This document shows positions 1 to 9,481 of a stretch of DNA of 64,000 bases, in pieces. Origin of the DNA: JADLGL01 sp963667605 (GTDB lineage Bacteria; Pseudomonadota; Alphaproteobacteria; Rhizobiales; Kaistiaceae); the NCBI GenBank assembly GCA_963667605.2, contig CAXXUZ010000003.1:558001-622000 (forward strand), read 5' to 3'. A model generated the notes under the pieces. It saw nothing but the letters and a program-made list of their open reading frames with translations. It made no database searches and had not been told where the DNA came from. Position numbers and translations under genes: made by a program. Every line of letters starts with the position of its first letter. Within the stretch, counting starts at the first letter, position 1.

Positions 1-2
1 TG

Positions 3-155
3 CGAGCCGATTATCGGAGATTCATCATCGATTGTCTTCCCGATCTGCCGGCCGCACCAGCCAATGCTGCGTATATTGCCGAGCGCGCGAAGGGAGCGGC
101 GCTGTACCGCCTACGACGAGCGCCGGAACTTCGCCAGGACGATCATTTCGGGTGA
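3..155 (+). CDS. 3' end of an unidentified gene (partial at window edge)
   Basis: A frame open from the left window edge ends at a TGA at 153-155. Its composition looks like a protein tail (…DYRRFIIDCLPDLP…IAERAKGAALYRL…). All three forward frames are open through this stretch, so the choice rests only on residue composition. I do not recognise the family. It lies about 195 bp upstream of argB; in many alphaproteobacteria that place is taken by the GTPase gene engB, which I cannot confirm here. Confidence 0.25.
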   Translation, partial: RADYRRFIIDCLPDLPAAPANAAYIAERAKGAALYRLRRAPELRQDDHFG

Positions 156-349
156 GTTGTTTTGGCCAACGCTTCAAAAATATGCTCGCGACAACAACAA
201 TAAATGCTGGAGGAACGGGCCAGGGGCAGTGCCATATGAAGATCCCGTGGTGGTCGCGGCGATGGATTTTCACCATCGCGTGACGTCGTTTGTCGGCGCG
301 GTCCAAAGCAGCTATGAAGGCGCCTGATTTTGACCCTGCGAGAACAGCG

Positions 350-1255
350 ATGAGCGGTAAAGCCGCCGATAGCGACGCGGACCATGTGGAGCGGGCGCGG
401 ACTATCTCAACCGCCCTGCCCTACATGCTGCGCTATAACGGCAAGATCGTCGTCGTCAAATATGGCGGTGCGGCGATGGGCGACTCGGAGCTCGCCAGAG
501 CCTTCGCTCGCGACATAACCCTGCTCAAGATATCCGGTGTCAGGCCGGTGGTAGTTCATGGCGGCGGCCCGCAGATCGGCAAGCTGCTGGGCCAACTGGG
601 TATCAGCAGCGAGTTTCGCGGTGGCCTTAGGGTCACCGACCAGCGGACGATGGAAGTGGTCGAGATGGTGCTAGCGGGCACGATCAACAGAGAGATCGTG
701 ATGGCGATCAATGCCGAGGGCGGAAAGGCCGTGGGTCTGAGTGGCAAGGACGGCAATATGGTCATCGCGCACAAGCTGTCCCGCCACGAAATCGACCCGG
801 AATCCAATGTCGAGAGGTCGATCGATCTCGGTTTTGTCGGCGAGCCCAAACGCGTGGATCGGTCGGTTATCGATATGGTGTCGCAATCCGGCCTGATCCC
901 GGTAATCGCTCCGGTGGCGCCCGGCGAAGCCGGCGAGACGTACAATGTCAATGCCGATGTCTTCGCCGGGGCGATCGCCGGAGCGCTTGGCGCCGCGCGG
1001 CTGCTGTTCCTGACCGACGTCCCGGGCGTTCTGGATCGTGGCGGCCAGCTGGTCAAGCAGATGACGGCGGCCGAGGCCCAAGCGTCGGTCGCTTCCGGGG
1101 TGATTGCCGGCGGCATGATTCCGAAGGTCGAAACCTGTATCGAGGCGCTGGAGAAGGGCGTCGAAGGCGTCGTCATTCTCGACGGTGGAACCCCCCACGC
1201 CGTGCTCCTGGAGCTATTCACCGAGCATGGCGCCGGCACCTTGATCACCCAATGA
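350..1255 (+). CDS. argB: acetylglutamate kinase ArgB
   Basis: Phosphorylates N-acetyl-L-glutamate with ATP, the second step of arginine synthesis, in the cytosol. The amino-acid-kinase fold is clear: VVKYGGAAMGD near the N-terminus, the VVVHGGGPQIGKLL glycine-rich loop, an N-acetylglutamate-binding region around FRGGLRVTD, and the C-terminal SGVIAGGMIPKVETC segment typical of arginine-sensitive ArgB. I chose ATG 350 (301 aa, the usual family length). ATGs at 314 and 290 would only add a low-complexity leader. The stop overlaps the next start by 4 bp, so it is probably cotranscribed with the HAD gene. argH of the same pathway is at 51.5 kb. Confidence 0.95.
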   Translation: MSGKAADSDADHVERARTISTALPYMLRYNGKIVVVKYGGAAMGDSELARAFARDITLLKISGVRPVVVHGGGPQIGKLLGQLGISSEFRGGLRVTDQRTMEVVEMVLAGTINREIVMAINAEGGKAVGLSGKDGNMVIAHKLSRHEIDPESNVERSIDLGFVGEPKRVDRSVIDMVSQSGLIPVIAPVAPGEAGETYNVNADVFAGAIAGALGAARLLFLTDVPGVLDRGGQLVKQMTAAEAQASVASGVIAGGMIPKVETCIEALEKGVEGVVILDGGTPHAVLLELFTEHGAGTLITQ

Positions 1256-1998
1256 ACGAGGCCGTGCTAAGCCCGATCGGCACCGATCAGGATGATGATC
1301 TCGGTAGGTTCGCCGACATCGACGCATGGGTGTTTGATCTCGACGACACGCTTTACACGATCAGTCCGGAACTCGCGGCCGAGTTTGACGGCCGGATGCG
1401 CGCCTTCATCGAGCGTGAGATCGGTGTCGCACCCGATGAGGCCGGGAGGCTGCAGCATGACCTTTTCCATCGCCATGGCGCCACCGCTCGGGGCCTGATG
1501 ATCGAGTATGGGATCAGCCCGGACGATTTCCTCGACTATGTGCATGATGTCGACCATCAAGCGATCACTCCCGATCCGGTGCTCTCCGAGGCAATAGCGC
1601 TACTGCCGGGGCGCCGCTATGTGCTGACCAACGGCCCCCGCCGCCACGCCGAGCAGACGATCAAGCAGATCGGCGCTGATGGTCATTTCAGCGAGATCTT
1701 TGATTTCGTCCGCGCCGGGCGGCACGCCAAGCCAAATCCGGAAGTCTACGCCGGTCTCATCGCCGAGACCGGTGCGGCGCCGGCCAGGATGGCAATGTTC
1801 GAAGATATGGTGCGCAACCTCAAGGAACCGAAACGCCTCGGCGTGATGACAATCCTTGTCGTTCCACCGCGGACCCGCGACCTCTTCCGCGGCGATTGGG
1901 ATGTCGAGGCCGGGCCCGACATGGAAGTCGATTTTGTGACCGAGGATCTGGGAGGCTTTCTCACCGCCATCATCTCTGAAATCTCAGTTTCGAATTGA
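1252..1998 (+). CDS. HAD-superfamily pyrimidine 5'-nucleotidase-like hydrolase
   Basis: A 248-aa HAD phosphatase, subfamily IA. Motif I is DLDDTLY (nucleophile and acid Asp), motif II is LTNG, motif III Lys is in HAKPNPEVY, and motif IV is MFEDMVRNL. The cap region lies between motifs I and II. This architecture, with DLDDTLY and PNP, matches the SDT1/pyrimidine 5'-nucleotidase group that often follows argB in alphaproteobacteria. The exact substrate is inferred. Translation is coupled to argB through an ATGA overlap. Confidence 0.85.
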   Translation: MNEAVLSPIGTDQDDDLGRFADIDAWVFDLDDTLYTISPELAAEFDGRMRAFIEREIGVAPDEAGRLQHDLFHRHGATARGLMIEYGISPDDFLDYVHDVDHQAITPDPVLSEAIALLPGRRYVLTNGPRRHAEQTIKQIGADGHFSEIFDFVRAGRHAKPNPEVYAGLIAETGAAPARMAMFEDMVRNLKEPKRLGVMTILVVPPRTRDLFRGDWDVEAGPDMEVDFVTEDLGGFLTAIISEISVSN

Positions 1999-2055
1999 CG
2001 GTGACGGCAGCGTCATTAAGGTCGCCGCAATTCCCGCCAAGAAAGGTTTCCATAC

Positions 2056-2907
2056 GTGGCAACTTCCGATCCCTCCGCCCTGAAGAATATCATCGATTCC
2101 GCGTTTGAAGAGCGAGCATCGATCAATGCTGACACCACCGGCTTGGTCCGTGATGCAGTCGAAGCGGCGCTCGACGGCATGGGAACCGGAGTGTTTCGAG
2201 TCGCAAAAAAACTCGACGGAAATTGGGTGGTCAATGAATGGCTGAAGAAGGCGATCCTGCTTTATTTCCGCCTCACCCCCAACCAGATGATTGCTGGCGG
2301 TCCGGGCGGCTCGTTCTGGTATGACAAGATGCGCTCCAAGCTCGATGGCTGGGGCGAAGCGGAGTTCGCCGAAGCCGGTCTCCGGGCGGTTCCCGGGGCC
2401 TTGGTGCGGCGCTCGGCTTATATCGCGCCGGGTGCGGTGTTGATGCCATCATTCGTCAATCTCGGCGCCCATGTCGGCTCCGGCGCGATGGTCGACAGTT
2501 GGGCGACAGTCGGCTCCTGCGCCCAGATCGGCCGCAACGTTCATCTCTCCGGCGGTTCTGGGATCGGCGGCGTGTTGGAACCGTTGCAGGCGGCGCCGGT
2601 GATCATCGAGGACAATTGCTTCATTGGCGCTCGCGCCGAGGTGGCTGAGGGCGTTGTCGTCGAGGAAGGGTCGGTGCTGGCAATGGGCGTTTACATCGGC
2701 GCCTCAACCAAGATTGTCGACCGCGCCACAGGCGAGATAGTTACCGGCCGCGTCCCGCCCTATTCTGTCGTCGTGGCCGGCACCTTGCCCGGCAAGCCGC
2801 TGCCAGATGGATCGCCGGGGCCCTCGCTCTATTGCGCGGTGATCGTCAAGCGGGTCGATGAGCGGACGCGCTCAAAGACATCGATCAACGAGCTGCTGCG
2901 GGATTGA
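2056..2907 (+). CDS. dapD: 2,3,4,5-tetrahydropyridine-2,6-dicarboxylate N-succinyltransferase DapD
   Basis: Transfers succinyl from succinyl-CoA to tetrahydrodipicolinate in the succinylase branch of diaminopimelate/lysine synthesis. The 283-aa protein shows the DapD N-terminal helical domain (…LKKAILLYFRL…), then a left-handed beta-helix of hexapeptide repeats (APGAVLMPSFVNLGAHVG…AMVDSWATVGSCAQIG…), then the C-terminal PPYSVVVAGTLPG segment. The start is GTG 2056, preceded by an AAAGG-type Shine-Dalgarno sequence. dapE follows two genes downstream, so consecutive pathway steps are clustered. Confidence 0.95.
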   Translation: MATSDPSALKNIIDSAFEERASINADTTGLVRDAVEAALDGMGTGVFRVAKKLDGNWVVNEWLKKAILLYFRLTPNQMIAGGPGGSFWYDKMRSKLDGWGEAEFAEAGLRAVPGALVRRSAYIAPGAVLMPSFVNLGAHVGSGAMVDSWATVGSCAQIGRNVHLSGGSGIGGVLEPLQAAPVIIEDNCFIGARAEVAEGVVVEEGSVLAMGVYIGASTKIVDRATGEIVTGRVPPYSVVVAGTLPGKPLPDGSPGPSLYCAVIVKRVDERTRSKTSINELLRD

Positions 2908-2937
2908 CCCGCAGCAGCGACAACAAGGCTAACGATC

Positions 2938-3375
2938 ATGGGCCTGAGTTGGCTGTTCTTCAGTTTCGAGGGCCGGATCAACCGGGCGATTTGGTGGGGC
3001 GTAGCTGTCGGTCTGGCCGCCATCGATGCGGCTGTGTTGTTCTGGACGTTTGAATGGGCCGTGCAGACCCTTCCCCTTGTCGTCACGCTTGTCACGCTCG
3101 CGCTGCAGGTGGCTCCAACCGTCAAGCGCCTACACGACCGAAGCAAAAGCGGCTGGTGGGTGGTCGTTTTTTACGGGTTGCCGTTCATTTTCGAGCTTGT
3201 GGGAGGCACGCTCTTTGACCCGGTGCCGCGGGTCTATGGGCTCGCCGTGGCATCCGCTCTGATCACTTTGTGGGCCTTGGTCGAGCTGGGCTTCCTGCGC
3301 GGCACCTCGGGCAACAACCAATTTGGCGCCGATCCGCTGGCGGGAAGGCAGGTCGGGCGGCGCGGTCCGATTTGA
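2938..3375 (+). CDS. DUF805 family inner-membrane protein
   Basis: A 145-aa protein with about four hydrophobic segments. It carries the hallmark DUF805 motifs: an N-terminal FEGRINRAIWW, a central RLHDRSKSGWW, and a C-terminal GTSGNNQFGADPL. Its function is unknown. It sits between dapD and dapE, 30 bp after dapD and 27 bp before dapE, so it is probably part of the dap transcript, but nothing in its sequence links it to lysine synthesis. Confidence 0.85.
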   Translation: MGLSWLFFSFEGRINRAIWWGVAVGLAAIDAAVLFWTFEWAVQTLPLVVTLVTLALQVAPTVKRLHDRSKSGWWVVVFYGLPFIFELVGGTLFDPVPRVYGLAVASALITLWALVELGFLRGTSGNNQFGADPLAGRQVGRRGPI

Positions 3376-3402
3376 GACGACAGGCCCCCCTGGAACGATG
3401 AC

Positions 3403-4551
3403 TTGAACGCATCCTCGCTTCTCCAGCATCTGATCCGCTGCCAGTCGGTGACGCCAATCGAAGGCGGTGCGCTGGCGTTGCTAGAGCGCACACTGAAGCC
3501 CGCCGGTTTCCTGGTCGATCGCCCGATCTTCTCCGATACCGGCACACCCGACGTCGAGAATCTCTTCGCCACCATCGGCAGCGGTGCTCCGCATCTCGTG
3601 TTTGCCGGCCATACCGATGTCGTTCCGCCGGGTCCGAAGGAGAAATGGACCCATCCCCCTTTCGCCGGCGAAATCGCGGACGGCGTCCTTTATGGCCGTG
3701 GCACCGCCGATATGAAGGGCGGCATCGCCTGCTTTATTGCCGGCGCGCTTGATTGGCTCGCCGGAGGGGCGCGGCCGGGGACGTTGAGTTTCCTTATCAC
3801 CGGCGACGAGGAGGGCCCTGCCATCAACGGCACCGTCAAGCTCCTAGAATGGGCCAGGGACCGCGGCCATGAGTTCGACGGCTGTATCGTCGGCGAGCCG
3901 ACCAACCCGGAGCGTATTGGCGACGCGATCAAAGTGGGGCGGCGGGGCAGCGTTTCGGGCACGGTCACCGTCACCGGAAAGCAGGGTCATGTCGCTCACC
4001 CGCATCTGGCCCACAATCCCGTGCCCAGGCTGCTCGCGCTCGCCAGCGCACTGACAGCGGAACGCTTCGATGAGGGAAATGATCGCTTCCCGCCGACCAA
4101 TCTCGAGATCACCAGCGTCGATATCGGCAACCCTACCTTCAACGTGATCCCGGCCAAGGCGGTGGCCCGATTCAACGTCCGTTTCACCGACGATTGGAAC
4201 TACGAGACGATCACTGCTCGGATCCGTGCACTCCTCGAAGCGGTGGCGCCGGGTGGCTACGCGATCAAATTCGTGCGCTTCAACAGTCCGGCCTTCTACA
4301 CCGATGCCGATTCGCTGATCGGCCCGCTGGCGACGGTGATCGAGGAGACCACCGGGCTCGACCCCAATCGTTCGACGAGTGGCGGCACCTCCGACGCGCG
4401 CTTCATCAAGGACTATTGTCCCGTGGTCGAATTCGGCTTGGTCCACGCCACAATCCACCAGATCGACGAGCAGGTGCCGGTGGCCGATCTCGAGATGTTG
4501 AGCCGTATCTACCGGCGTTTCCTAGATCTATATTTCGGCGGCGAAGGCTGA
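3403..4551 (+). CDS. dapE: succinyl-diaminopimelate desuccinylase DapE
   Basis: A di-zinc M20 hydrolase that removes succinate from N-succinyl-LL-diaminopimelate. Visible motifs are FAGHTDVVPPG (metal His and following Asp), GRGTADMKGG (bridging Asp), TGDEEGPA (catalytic and metal Glu), and a late region STSGGTSDARF with a C-terminal His (LVHATIHQIDE). The 382-aa length is normal. The start must be TTG 3403, because the nearby ATG at 3398 runs into a stop after two codons. It is in the same orientation as dapD. Confidence 0.94.
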   Translation: MNASSLLQHLIRCQSVTPIEGGALALLERTLKPAGFLVDRPIFSDTGTPDVENLFATIGSGAPHLVFAGHTDVVPPGPKEKWTHPPFAGEIADGVLYGRGTADMKGGIACFIAGALDWLAGGARPGTLSFLITGDEEGPAINGTVKLLEWARDRGHEFDGCIVGEPTNPERIGDAIKVGRRGSVSGTVTVTGKQGHVAHPHLAHNPVPRLLALASALTAERFDEGNDRFPPTNLEITSVDIGNPTFNVIPAKAVARFNVRFTDDWNYETITARIRALLEAVAPGGYAIKFVRFNSPAFYTDADSLIGPLATVIEETTGLDPNRSTSGGTSDARFIKDYCPVVEFGLVHATIHQIDEQVPVADLEMLSRIYRRFLDLYFGGEG

Positions 4552-4555
4552 CCCC

Positions 4556-5140
4556 ATGTGGCTGATCGAGGAGGCTCAGTCATCATTGCGCGGTGCTTGG
4601 CTCCTGTTCCTCAACCTCCCCGATGGGCTCGACCATTTCAACGTGTCGGTGCAAGGATTCTGGCGTTCCTTTGCCGCTATCCTGGTGGCCGCACCGTTCT
4701 TCGTCATTGGGGTGATGGAGCAACCGCGGTTTTTCGCCCAACTTACCGGCGATCCGATCGTCCCCTCTATCAACTGGGCGGCCATGATGCTCGCCCTCGT
4801 TCTGAGCTGGGCGTTCTTCCCATTGGTCGTTGGATCGGTGGCACGATCGATCGGTATCGGTGGCGGCTATGTCCATTACATTATCGCGCGGAACTGGGCC
4901 CTGGTCGTCGCCACCGTCTTGCAAGCTTCGGTCTCGGTCATCTTCCAGGTCAGCGTATTCGGCGCCTACATCGTCAGCGTGATTAGTTTGGCCGTCTTGT
5001 TCTTGGTGCTGCGCTTCGGCTATCTCGTCGCCCGGCATGCCACGGGCGCTGCACCGTGGCTCGCCCTCGGTCTGGCCATTGGTGACTATGTTGTGAGCAG
5101 TCTTATCGGGGCGGCGGCGCTGCAATTATTCGCGGCCTAA
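4556..5140 (+). CDS. multi-pass membrane protein of unknown function
   Basis: A 194-aa hydrophobic protein with about five predicted transmembrane stretches, for example FAAILVAAPFFVIGVM, WAAMMLALVLSWAFFPLVVG and VISLAVLFLVLRFGYLVA. I recognise no catalytic motif. It starts 5 bp after the dapE stop and ends in a 4-bp convergent overlap with truA. A membrane protein in this dapE-truA slot is common in alphaproteobacteria, but no role is known to me. Confidence 0.75.
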   Translation: MWLIEEAQSSLRGAWLLFLNLPDGLDHFNVSVQGFWRSFAAILVAAPFFVIGVMEQPRFFAQLTGDPIVPSINWAAMMLALVLSWAFFPLVVGSVARSIGIGGGYVHYIIARNWALVVATVLQASVSVIFQVSVFGAYIVSVISLAVLFLVLRFGYLVARHATGAAPWLALGLAIGDYVVSSLIGAAALQLFAA

Positions 5141-5874
5141 TAGTCAACGGCAATGAGATAGAGACCATGCGGCGGCGCTAGCGGGCCGCAGGCCGAGCGG
5201 TCGCGTGCTTCCAGCGCAACCGCGACTTGCTCAATCGTCCAGGCGCCGGTCCCAACTTTGGCAAGCGTCCCAGCCATCGATCGTACCTGGCTGTGCAAGA
5301 AGGATCTGGCCGAAGCGGTGACGATCACCTCGTCGCCGTCGCGTTCGGCATCGAGCCGGTCGAGGGTCTTGAGCGGCGATTTGGCTTGGCAATCCGAAGA
5401 TCGAAAGGTGGTAAAATCATGCTGGCCGAGGAGCGCGCCGGCACCGGCGCGTATCGCAGCTACGTCGAGCGGGTGCGGCACATGCCACACCCCTCCCCGG
5501 TCGACGGCCGGCGGCGAGCGCCGATTAAGAATGCGGTAACGGTAGTGGCGGGCGGTGGCCGAGCGGCGGGCGTCGAAGTCCGGCGCCGCCTCCGAGGCTG
5601 ACAGAATGACGATCGGCCGGTCCTTGAGATGGGCGTTAAGGCCGTCGCGGATCGTGTCGCGACCGAAACTCGACGCAAGATCGAAATGAGCGGTTTGACC
5701 CAAGGCATGAACCCCGGCATCGGTGCGGCCGGCACCATGGACCGAGACCGTTTCTCCCGACAAGCGCTGAAGTGCCGCCTCGATTTCGCCCTGGATCGAA
5801 CGCCCGTCCGCCTGGCGCTGCCAGCCGACATAGGGAGCGCCGTCATATTCGATGGTTATCATGAACCGGTTCAT
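5137..5874 (-). CDS. truA: tRNA pseudouridine(38-40) synthase TruA
   Basis: Isomerises U38-U40 in the anticodon arm of many tRNAs. Family motifs are present: ITIEYDGAPYVGWQRQ at the N-terminus, the catalytic-Asp motif GAGRTDAGVHALGQ, YRYRILN, and SFLHSQVRSMAGTL near the C-terminus. The reading frame is open further upstream, but the family begins just before the ITIEYDG strand, so I chose ATG 5874 (MNRF, 245 aa). It is convergent with the membrane-protein gene. Confidence 0.93.
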   Translation of the reverse strand: MNRFMITIEYDGAPYVGWQRQADGRSIQGEIEAALQRLSGETVSVHGAGRTDAGVHALGQTAHFDLASSFGRDTIRDGLNAHLKDRPIVILSASEAAPDFDARRSATARHYRYRILNRRSPPAVDRGGVWHVPHPLDVAAIRAGAGALLGQHDFTTFRSSDCQAKSPLKTLDRLDAERDGDEVIVTASARSFLHSQVRSMAGTLAKVGTGAWTIEQVAVALEARDRSACGPLAPPHGLYLIAVDY

Positions 5875-6007
5875 GATTTGCATTGTGAACAGCGGGCTGG
5901 CCGAATGCCAGCCTGAGGGCCCGCGACAAAGAGCAGTGCCGCGAGCCGCTAAGATTGATAGGGTATGATTGGATGGCAGGAGCCGAAAGAGAAATGAGTG
6001 TTGGTTG

Positions 6008-7156
6008 ATGGCAGACGAGCCGAACACACCTTCTGCGTGGGACGAGACCAAAGAAGACCTCTTACCCTATTTGCGGCGGCTGATCGTAACGATCGTGGTC
6101 ATCGGACTGGCGCTGCTGCTTTGGGAGCTCAAGGAAGTCGTCCTCCTGGCTTTCGCGGCGGTTCTTGTCGCCGTGGCGCTGCTCGCGGTCACGCGGGCGA
6201 TCCAGCGTATCACCAAGCTGGGCCATCGCTGGGCGCTGTTGCTTGCCGGACTAACCATTCTCCTGGTGCTCGGGTTGATCTCCTGGATGGCGTGGCCGTC
6301 ATTCCAAGAGCAGTTGACCAATCTGGTGACCAGGCTGACCGAATCACTCGACCAGCTGGAGGAGATTCTCGGAATCTCACTTCCCGACGCCCCGCAAGAA
6401 ATCGCCCAGGCGATCGCGGGCGCCATCGACCAAATCTTCTCCAGCGTGGTGTCGGTCGCCGGCGCCTTGGTGAACGTCGCCGTCACGCTGATCGTGGTGA
6501 TTTTCTCGGGTGTCTTCCTGGCGGTTGATCCGGCCCTCTACCGCCGTGGCTTGGTGCTGTTGTTCCCGCGAGGCTGGCATGAAAAGGTCGGCCGCGCACT
6601 CGATGAGACCGGGCGCGGATTGCGGCTTTGGCTGCAGGCGCAGATTCTCGCCATGATCGCCGTTGGCCTTTTGGTCGGGGTAGGGGCCGCGATCATCGGT
6701 CTGCCATCGCCGGCGGCGCTCGGCTTGATCGCCGGGCTGACTGAATTCGTACCGATCATCGGGCCGTTTGTCGGTGCCATTCCGGCCCTTTTGGTGGCCG
6801 TGGGGGTCGATGGCACGACGGTGTTGTGGACGGTGATTCTCTATGTCGCCGTACAGCAGGTGGAAGCGAACCTGATCACTCCAGTGCTGCAGCGGCGGAT
6901 CGTGTCGATCCCACCGGTTGTCTTGCTGCTGTCCTTCGTCGCCCTCGGAATCGTTTTCGGCGTTGCCGGGATCATTGTGGCCGCCCCATTGTCGATCGCG
7001 TTGTTTATCCTCGTGCGGGAGTTCTATGTCGGCGATCTCCTGGCCGAACGCGATCAATTGTCGGAGTGGCCGAGGCGCACCGAATCAAAGCGCTCCCGGC
7101 GCCGGCGTCGCCACCGGGAGGCTGAAAAATCTGAAGGCGAAGCGCCGGCGAAGTGA
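6008..7156 (+). CDS. AI-2E family transporter (PerM/TqsA-like permease)
   Basis: A membrane protein with paired N-terminal helices (LIVTIVVIGLALLLWELKEVV), a soluble helical stretch (residues about 110-150), and a C-terminal hydrophobic bundle. The conserved family signature is IGLPSPAALGLIAGLTEFVP…GPFVGAIPALL…VILYVAVQQVEANLITPV. Members include PerM and the autoinducer-2 exporter TqsA, but most have unknown substrates. The C-terminus is strongly basic (SKRSRRRRRHREAEK). ATG 6008 (MADEPNTP, 382 aa) is preferred to the in-frame ATG 5969. Confidence 0.88.
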   Translation: MADEPNTPSAWDETKEDLLPYLRRLIVTIVVIGLALLLWELKEVVLLAFAAVLVAVALLAVTRAIQRITKLGHRWALLLAGLTILLVLGLISWMAWPSFQEQLTNLVTRLTESLDQLEEILGISLPDAPQEIAQAIAGAIDQIFSSVVSVAGALVNVAVTLIVVIFSGVFLAVDPALYRRGLVLLFPRGWHEKVGRALDETGRGLRLWLQAQILAMIAVGLLVGVGAAIIGLPSPAALGLIAGLTEFVPIIGPFVGAIPALLVAVGVDGTTVLWTVILYVAVQQVEANLITPVLQRRIVSIPPVVLLLSFVALGIVFGVAGIIVAAPLSIALFILVREFYVGDLLAERDQLSEWPRRTESKRSRRRRRHREAEKSEGEAPAK

Positions 7157-7283
7157 GCCGTCCGGCGAAGCCGCCCGGCATGGGGATAAGGCGCCCAGAG
7201 GTCGAAGGCTTATTCGAACGGTGATATAGCTCCGGCGAGCAAGATGGGGGCGGTCAAGACCCCTCGCCGGGGCGTTTCGAAGA

Positions 7284-8132
7284 ATGAGACTGGCAAGCTA
7301 TCAGCGCGGCGGACAGCCATCTTTCGGCATCGTAAAGGATGGTAGCCTGATCGATCTGCCGAGGCGGGTCGATCGCGGCTCAGATCTTCGCGCCGCGATG
7401 GATCTTGCGGGAGGGGTTCAGGCGCTGCGTCAATTCGAAAACGAGACGCCCGATTTCCCCCAGCAAGATGTCGCGTTCCTTCCCGTTATTCCAAAGCCGG
7501 ATAAGATTATCTGCATCGGCCTAAACTACAGCGACCATGCGGCGGAAATTGGCGCTGAAGTTCCTGACCGACCGACCATTTTCGTTCGTTTCGCCAACGC
7601 TCAGGTCGGCCATCTCAATCCGCTGATACGGCCCAACGCTTCAACTCATTTCGATTATGAGGCTGAGCTGGCGGTGATCATCGGCCGCTCGGCCCGGCAC
7701 GTGGCGCGTGATCAAGCGCTGGACTATGTCGCCGGCTATACCTGTTTCAACGACGGCACTTTGCGTGACTGGCAGAGCCACTCGACCCAATTCACCGCCG
7801 GCAAGAACTTCTTCCAATCGGGGGCGATGGGTCCGTGGATGACGACGGCGGATGAGATTCCTGATCCCGGCGCATTGTCGATAGCGACCAGGCTCAACGA
7901 CCGCGTTGTCCAGCATGGATCGACCGCTGACATGGTGTTCGATGTTCCGGCGTTGATTGAATATGTCTCGACCTTTACTCAGCTATGTCCCGGCGATTTG
8001 ATCGCGACCGGAACCCCTGCTGGAGTTGGCTACCGGCGACAGCCGCCGCTCTACATGAAGGCTGGCGATATCGTTGAAATCGAAATCCAACGGATCGGCA
8101 CCCTTCGTAATCCGGTAGCCGACGAGGGCTAA
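7284..8132 (+). CDS. fumarylacetoacetate hydrolase (FAH) family protein
   Basis: A 282-aa protein with an N-terminal FAH cap region (YQRGGQPSFGIVKDGSLIDL) followed by the catalytic FAH fold. Metal and active-site motifs are IICIGLNYSDHAAE, DYEAELAVIIG (acidic metal ligands), YVAGYTCFNDGTLRDWQ, and DLIATGTPAGVGYRR. Members hydrolyse or hydrate acylpyruvates, 2-keto-3-deoxy sugar acids or ureidoglycolate. The substrate cannot be chosen from sequence alone. It stands alone between an AI-2E permease and a degraded exchanger gene. Confidence 0.88.
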   Translation: MRLASYQRGGQPSFGIVKDGSLIDLPRRVDRGSDLRAAMDLAGGVQALRQFENETPDFPQQDVAFLPVIPKPDKIICIGLNYSDHAAEIGAEVPDRPTIFVRFANAQVGHLNPLIRPNASTHFDYEAELAVIIGRSARHVARDQALDYVAGYTCFNDGTLRDWQSHSTQFTAGKNFFQSGAMGPWMTTADEIPDPGALSIATRLNDRVVQHGSTADMVFDVPALIEYVSTFTQLCPGDLIATGTPAGVGYRRQPPLYMKAGDIVEIEIQRIGTLRNPVADEG

Positions 8133-8239
8133 TGCGCCGGAATTGATGGCTGGTGGCTACCAAGGACGGCATAAGCGCCAATTCGGGAGCCAAGCCCTGG
8201 CCGCGATGGGGGTGGGTCTGCTGAGAGCGACGGCCTGCC

Positions 8240-9038
8240 GGTCGCTCGGAAATTGTGCCCAGAACAATGTTTGGCTCCGGCGCATACACTGACGGCGGTC
8301 GTCGTCGGTCCATCGATCCTGCTGCAGGGCGTGCTCAGGACAGTGGCGATGGGCATCCTCGCTCTCGCCATTGCCGTCGGCGACATCCTCATTGCTGGTG
8401 TTGGAGCATGGTCGACAGCGCTCATTGTCTTCATGGTATTCGCGTTCCGGCTGTCCTCTCGATACGACGTGCGCACACCATGGAGAACCGGTCGCTCGAT
8501 CGATCCGGACCAATTCTCCAAACTCTACGGAGCGCCCGTAACCAGGCGGTCGCGCTTGGAGGCTTTGAGTCTGGCGCCGTTTGATCTTGGCGACTGTCGC
8601 TCTGGCGGGAGCGGTGCTCATCGGCGGCGTGGTCCTGTCACGCTCGGCTGACGCGCTGGCCGTTCAGACCGGGCTCGGGTCTGGATTCACGGGGCTTTTG
8701 CTGCTCAGCTTTGCAACGTCGCTCCCGGAAATGCGCGCGGTCGTCTTTGCGGTTCGGCTGCGGCGGCTCGAGTTGGCGCTCGGCGAAGTGCTGGGCGCCA
8801 ATATCTTCAACCTTGGCATCTTCTTCCTCGCCGACATCGTCTATGACGGGCCACCGGTGCTGGCCGAAGCTGGGCGTTTCGAGATTGCACCACGCTGCTC
8901 GGCCTGCTCCTTACCGGCATCCTGCTGATCGGATTGCTTGAGCAACGCAATCGTGCATTGCTCCACCTCGGCCTCGATTCCTGGGCGATATTGCTGGTCT
9001 ATGTCGTCGGTATCGGGCTCCTCCACACGATCTCCTGA
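8240..9038 (+). pseudogene. Na+/Ca2+ exchanger (CaCA family) pseudogene
   Basis: Three frame-shifted pieces together read as a calcium/cation antiporter. From about 8280, one frame gives GILALAIAVGDILIAGVG…LSSRYDVR. From 8581, a second gives SRSADALAVQTGLGSGF, the alpha-repeat-like LLLSFATSLPE and LGEVLGANIFNLGIF. From about 8888, the first frame returns with LLGLLLTGILLIGLLEQRNRALL to the stop at 9036-9038. At least two frameshifts (near 8570 and 8885) are needed, and the N-terminal alpha repeat is missing. It is therefore not expected to make a working antiporter. Confidence 0.75.
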
Positions 9039-9282
9039 CGCCCCCGACCTGATGCCATCAGCGGCCAAGGCGAAGAACAAGAAATTGTCATAAAGCTGAG
9101 GTGACGAGCCTTGGCAAAATCGGCTCCTACTCGCGGTAGCGATCTTGTAATCTTCCGGCGCCAACGATTGTCGCGCGGCCCCTTGCGGCAGCGCCGCCGG
9201 ACTTGTCCAACTCCTGGACAGCCCTTGGGCCCTCACCTATAAATCCGTGGCTTTCGGGAGCCGCGTCGCCCCCGGCAGGGCG
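9039..9282. other. intergenic, nothing recognised
   Basis: About 240 bp between the exchanger pseudogene and tRNA-Phe. It should hold the tRNA promoter, but I see no clear -35/-10 pair or terminator. Confidence 0.4.
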
Positions 9283-9358
<76 letters not shown>

Positions 9359-9481
9359 ACCTGTTCTCTATATATGTCAATGTGTTGCTTAAGATACGGC
9401 CCGGTCGCGACTGCCACGCATTTATGCTCGTGGTACCGTAGTGGTACCAGTGGAGGCCAAGAGACCACCAAACCCGTAGAC

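Noticed and set aside
556..1248. 230-codon minus-strand frame opposite argB
   Set aside because: Low-complexity Ser/Pro/Arg text, shadow of argB.
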